Source: Delphinapterus leucas (lineage: Eukaryota > Chordata > Mammalia > Artiodactyla > Monodontidae). From it: a stretch of 64,000 nt of DNA. A model generated the notes under the pieces. The model did no database searches. It was not told the DNA's origin and worked only from the letters and a program-made list of their open reading frames with translations. Below are positions 59,531-64,000 of this stretch, in pieces (position 1 is the stretch's first letter; the number at the start of each line of letters is the position of its first letter). A program made the position numbers and the translations under genes. The stretch is taken from NCBI RefSeq assembly GCF_002288925.2, contig NW_022098001.1, forward strand, positions 9,087,996-9,151,995, read 5' to 3'.

Positions 59531-60845
59531 TTATATACAACATATTTTCCCTTCTTTTTCCAACCAGCAACCCAGCTCTTTGTTTTAGAACTCAAATAAT
59601 ATTTTTGTCTTAATGGTGTGTGCATTTATGAGGCCGAACATAACAGTAGTACTTACAGATTGATACAGTTGATAGTTTAAAAAGTTGAGTTCAAAAAGAA
59701 TAGTACTATATTAAATGATGCAAATAATAGATTTTTATTCTTCATTGGAGAATAAAATCAGCTTTTTCTAAAAATAAGTAAAGTTTCTAAATCATTGAAA
59801 GTTTTTTTTTTTATAATTTCACACATTTTTGTCATCTGTTCAAATTGGCAGAATTTCTGTAGTGCTTTTTTGTTTTTTTGGTGGTTAAGGGTAGTCTCAG
59901 AAATCCAAGTTAGTTTACTAGTTTCTAAGTGTTTATGCAAATAAGCAGTTTGATTAAAAACTCTTCGTGGGTGAACCACATAATCTTAATTTCATATACC
60001 ACTAGAATAATTAGGTTTAGTTCTTTACTTAATACTCTTGAGTCTCTGATTTCCTATCTGCAAAGTTAGAGTAAACTTTATGTATATGGCTAAAACTTGT
60101 ATATTGTAAATCACTGAGAGGAGGGGAAGGAGGGACGAATATGTCCACACTTCAGGGTGGTGGGGTGAAATATTGACTATATCTTTTGAATCTGCTGTTA
60201 TGCAGGGCCTCTTATCTTGTAGGTGGCTTGCAAGATGGCTTCCTTTCTTTTTAAGATGAATTCTGTAATAGCCTATAGTTTGTCATAATGTCTGAAAGAC
60301 TCCCTCTAAATCTGGTGAAAATGGACTCAGCTGTTTTCAAGAGTTGTAGTAACAGAGATAAATTTAATATATATAAGTTTATAACTATTGGTTTTGTGAT
60401 ATATATTTCTTCTCCAGACATATCGCATTGAGTACAGAGACCCATGTCTATCTTGTTTATGGTGGTAACCTCCTGAGGTTTAGCACATGCTAGGCTTAGA
60501 CTTTAACTTTGAAATTAAGCCAAAGTCCCCTTGATTGAGGCATTCCCAATACTGTTGAGTCACATGCTTTTAGACACCTTTCATGGATTTTTTCTACAGA
60601 TAGTCATTAATTTATGTGGGTTTTTTTTAATGTCTCTCATATCTCTATACATAGGTTTTTAAGTACTACCTCACTATAGCCCCATAGGCTGAAAATGACT
60701 ATAAACTGAGGTTGTTTTTTTTTTTTTTTAATGGCACTTTTATTTTCAGTACCTAAACTAATGAAAAGCAAGGAGCCTTGTTTTTGGAGGCCAAGCCTGT
60801 AGAATTCTGTTTTTAAGTGAAAGTGTTTAGCAGACTGTCTTTAGA
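59531..60845. other. No gene recognised
   Basis: A+T-rich unique-looking sequence with T-runs (59,803-59,812; 60,715-60,730). No exon or intact element. Confidence 0.45.
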
Positions 60846-60849
60846 ATTA

Positions 60850-60960
60850 GTGGTTCTTGACCAGCGTGTGCAACTAAATTACTGAGGAACATTTTCAAAA
60901 TATACAAGTTCTGGACCACATCCTCAATTTGATTGGGTAGCTCTAGAGTGGAATACGTTT
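60850..60960 (+). repeat. MER5-like hAT fragment
   Basis: 'agtggttcttgaccagcgtg' and 'gaacattttcaaaatataca', then 'ctggaccacatcctcaattt', fit the left half of a MER5-type element. Confidence 0.55.
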
Positions 60961-60984
60961 TTTGTTGTCATTGGTGGGGTTCAA

Positions 60985-61209
60985 TTAGCTGGTTTGTTTT
61001 TTTTTTTTGCGGTACGCGGGCCTCTCACTGTTGTGGCCTCTCCCATTGCGGAGCACAGGCTCCGGATGCGCAGGCTTAGCAGCCATGGCTCACTGGGCCC
61101 AGCTGCTCCACGGCATGTGGGATCTTCCCGGACCCGGGCATGAAACCGCGTCCCCTGCATCGGCAGGCGGACTCTCAACCACTGCACCACCAGGGAAGCC
61201 CTTAGCTGG
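60985..61209 (-). mobile_element. CHRS-type SINE
   Basis: A full-length reverse CHRS (60,994-61,201) has a short target duplication, ttagctgg, at 60,985-60,992 and 61,202-61,209. Confidence 0.94.
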
Positions 61210-62050
61210 GTTTTTTTTTTAAACTATACGCAATAGATGCTCATGATACAATTGTAAACTATGCAGAAAGCAGAAAGTGAATACTAAAGATTATTCTCCC
61301 CAAGGTAGCCATTGTTAATGGTTTAACATTTTTCCAGAAATTGTGTACGTACATGTAAACCTCTGTGGGTGCGTTTTTTTCCACAAATGGGTTCATACTA
61401 TACATACTATTTTGCAGTTATTATTGTTCACTCAGTATTATGTAGCGAGATCTTTTCCCTATCATTACATGTAAATTGTGGTTGGTTCCTTTATTTTTAC
61501 CAGTTCCCTGTGGGACACAAGTTATTTCCAGGTTTTGTGTGGGGCTTGTTTGCCTTGTTTTGTTTTGTTTGCTTGTATCAGCTAGGCTGCAGTGAGTTTC
61601 CCTGCACAGTATTTCTTTGCACACTTGTGTCATATTTTTTGAAGGATAAATTTTACATGTAGGATTGCTGGTCAAAGCAATTTTGAAGTTTAATAGATAG
61701 TGCCAAATTGGTTCCCCAGAGTTGTGCTGATTTGCGGTCCTCCCAACAATATGTGAGGTGCTTCTTTCAATACATGTCCACCAACCCTTTCAACCTTTGT
61801 CAGTCTGATGTGTACAAAGATGGTGTATCTAGTGTTTGAATTTTCATTTCTTTAGTGTTGTTGAACACTGTTTCCTATCTTCCTAATTTTTGTAATTCTT
61901 TTTCTCCAAACTTCCTCCTTATATCCTTGCTCATTTTACTGCTAGGTTATACATCTTTTTCTTACTTATGTGTAAAAGCTGTTTGTATACTAAGGAAATT
62001 TGTTCATTGTTATACATGTTTTACTAATTTATCACATCATCCTACTCTGT
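61210..62050 (-). mobile_element. Old L1M relic, reverse
   Basis: From the 3' UTR side ('caattgtaaactatgcagaa', 'accattgttaatggtttaac'-like text) into ORF2-like sequence ('atagtgccaaattggttccc', 'gtcctcccaacaatatgtga', 'tttcatttctttagtgttgt'). It parallels the reverse relic at 20,260-21,530. No coding potential. Confidence 0.6.
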
Positions 62051-62805
62051 AGTATTTTTTACCATATAAAAATATTAAATTTTTTAGTATTCACATTTGT
62101 TTCTTTTCCTTTGATGCCTATTTGTTTATTTGCAGAATGTTTTAGGAAGTCTTCCTAAGTGGGATGACAGTATGTTCTAGTTTGCCCCTGTTATCCTAGT
62201 TTAAATATTAATAGCACCTCCATTCACTCTTACTAGGTTCTTTTTTGGATAATGAATTATATGGGTATCAAATTTCTAAAAGTGTGTTTTGAAAAATTCT
62301 CCAGCTGATATTCATTAAATACCACTGGTTTAATTTTTAAATGATAAATTCTTAGGACAGAATCCCCAAGATAGATTCCCTCTACAGTTCTGTTCATTGA
62401 TACATATATTGAACCCTGGAGTACAGAAAGCATTTTGAGATGCAAGAGAAAATAATAACTATAAAGAAGAAAATATGCAGAATTTTTAGTTCATTTACCA
62501 TCACACTCTATATTTCCCTCAGAATTAAGGGACTATGCTGCAGATGATGGGAAAATATAAACTGATAGACGTGAGTAAAGTTTGCCTGAGTGAAATTGTG
62601 TGGATATCACCTCAGGGAGCTTTTTTTTTTCTTTGACCTTTAATCGTGGTATAACAATCACCGAGAAAAATGCATTAATCATGAATCTGTGGGTCAGTGA
62701 TTTATCACAAAGTGAACATACCTTTGTAACCACTATACATGTGCTTTTTCCTTTGTGCCTCTCCTCAAAAGGTAGCTACAGTACTGACTTATAACATCAT
62801 AGATT
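62051..62805. other. No gene recognised
   Basis: Unique A+T-rich DNA. No exon, RNA gene or intact element. Confidence 0.45.
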
Positions 62806-63048
62806 AGCTCTGTCTGTTTTTGTTTTGTTTTGTTTTGTTTTGTTTGCGGTACGTGGACCTCTTACTGTTGTGGCCTCTCCCGTTGTGGAGCACAGGCTCC
62901 GGACGCCCAGGCTCAGTGACCATGGCTCATGGGCCCAGCTGCTCCGCGGCATGTGGGATCTTCCCGGACTGGGGCACGAACCTGCATCCCCTGCATCGGC
63001 AGGCGGACTCTCAACCACTGCGCCACCAGGGAAGCCCAGCTCTGTCTG
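62806..63048 (-). mobile_element. CHRS-type SINE with (TTTTG)n tail
   Basis: A reverse CHRS (62,817-63,037) has an 11-bp target duplication, agctctgtctg, at 62,806-62,816 and 63,038-63,048. Its tail has evolved into a (TTTTG)n microsatellite, CAAAA on the element strand. Confidence 0.95.
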
Positions 63049-64000
63049 GTTTTGAACTTTATTTAAATGGAATTATACAGTACACATCCTTTTATGAGAG
63101 ATTCATTCTTGTTTTATGAGTAGCAGTATTTTGTTCATTTTCATTGCTTTCTGGTATACCAGAATATACCAGAATGTGGAATGAATATACCACAACTTGT
63201 TTATCCATTCTACCATTGATGGAAATATGGGTTGTGTCCAGTGTTTGGGCTTATTATAACTAGTGTTGCTGTGAATATTGTTATGTAGATGTTTTGGTGC
63301 ATGTGTGCATTCATTTCTCGTGCATTTATATCTAGGAGTATAAATTGGGTAATAGAGTATCCATGTGTCCAAATTTGGTAGATACTGTTAAACAGTTTTT
63401 CAAAGTAGTTTTCCAAACTCCTACCAGCAGTCAACATCTTTGCTAATATTTGGAAATGTCAGTTGGAATTTTAGCCATTTTGCTGGGTGTGTAGTGGTCT
63501 CTCAGTGTGGCTTTAATGTGTACAACAAATGATGTTGAGCACTTTTTCATATTCTTTTGTGAAGTGCCTGTTATGTCCCTCACCCATTTTTCTATTATAT
63601 TGTCTGCTTTGTCTTGTTGACGTCTAAGTATTCTTCCCATATTCTGGATACTGGTCCTTTATTAGTTTTATGTGGCAAATGTCTTCTCCCACTCCCTTAA
63701 TACTGTCTCTTCATTTTATTGTAGTCCAATTTAACAATCTTTCATTTTATGGTAAGTACTTTAGTATGTTTTGTTTAAGAAATCTTTTTGTTGAAATATT
63801 CTCTTCTGTCAACTCCTAGAAGCGTTATGATTTTACTTTTCACATTTAGATCTATGAACCATGAATTGATTTTTATGCAGGGGGTTAGCTATAGGTTAAG
63901 TTCCTTTTCTCTTCTCAGATGGTAACCAGTAAAACAGTACTATGTTGTTTTTGTTTTGTTTTTGACAAGGCCATTCTTTATGCTCAGCAGTGTCACTTTT
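63049..64000 (-). mobile_element. Old L1 relic, reverse, running off the window
   Basis: Reverse ORF2 3' sequence: 'accattgatggaaatatggg', 'gttgctgtgaatattgttat', 'tcacccatttttctattata', 'catattctggatactggtcc' and 'ttaacaatctttcatttta'. On the minus strand the peptide 'NIIEKWVRDIT' resembles the usual ORF2 'EKWAKDM' region. It is 5'-incomplete here because the window ends. Confidence 0.85.

Noticed and set aside
63150..63163. 14-bp palindrome tctggtataccaga next to a repeated tataccagaa unit
   Set aside because: Lies inside an old L1 relic and is short enough to be chance.

Overview
The window looks like nuclear DNA from a cetacean (whale or dolphin). It carries nine copies, one of them inside a composite, of a tRNA-derived SINE of the CHRS type (head gggcttccctggtggcg, body tccgcctgccgatgcag). 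It also has five older CHR-1/CHR-2-like SINEs, a cetartiodactyl-style mariner, old L1, L2, L3, MIR and MaLR elements, and microsatellites. No ruminant BovB or Bov-tA element was recognised. There is no prokaryotic signature, CRISPR array or operon. The species call is inferred from repeat families I recognise; no database search was run.

Positions 1-38,390 look intergenic or intronic and are dominated by transposon relics. The best-defined items are a 5'-truncated L1 with a 15-bp target-site duplication (3,632-4,520), a head-to-tail CHRS/CHR-1 composite SINE inside one 12-bp duplication (9,158-9,697), a MaLR LTR (9,709-10,072), an old L1 split by two SINEs (20,260-21,530), a perfect 19-bp hairpin followed by a three-copy tandem repeat (25,336-25,438), and an L2 split by a SINE and a full-length dead mariner (34,680-36,920). 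A modestly CpG-rich unique segment with TATA-like and octamer motifs lies at 17,050-17,640. No protein-coding exon of a known gene was recognised here.

Positions 38,390-39,740 form a strong CpG island, the only convincing gene-associated signal. It has paired TGACG half-sites, a GC-box cluster, and downstream a GC-rich segment that ends in a good splice donor (GAAG|GTACGG at 39,219/39,220). I read it as the promoter and probably non-coding first exon of a plus-strand gene whose remaining exons lie beyond the window. Two short upstream ORFs with good start contexts sit in that exon. The gene could not be identified.

Positions 39,741-64,000 fit a long first intron. The first 2.9 kb are nearly repeat-free. 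Further on come L1, L2, MLT1-like, hAT (including a Tip100/Zaphod-like element with an 8-bp duplication at 56,232-56,872), HAL1/L1M and CHRS insertions. I see no coherent multi-gene system and no convincing previously undescribed biological system. The most unusual items are the composite SINE, the hairpin/tandem locus and the unidentified CpG-island promoter with its uORFs.
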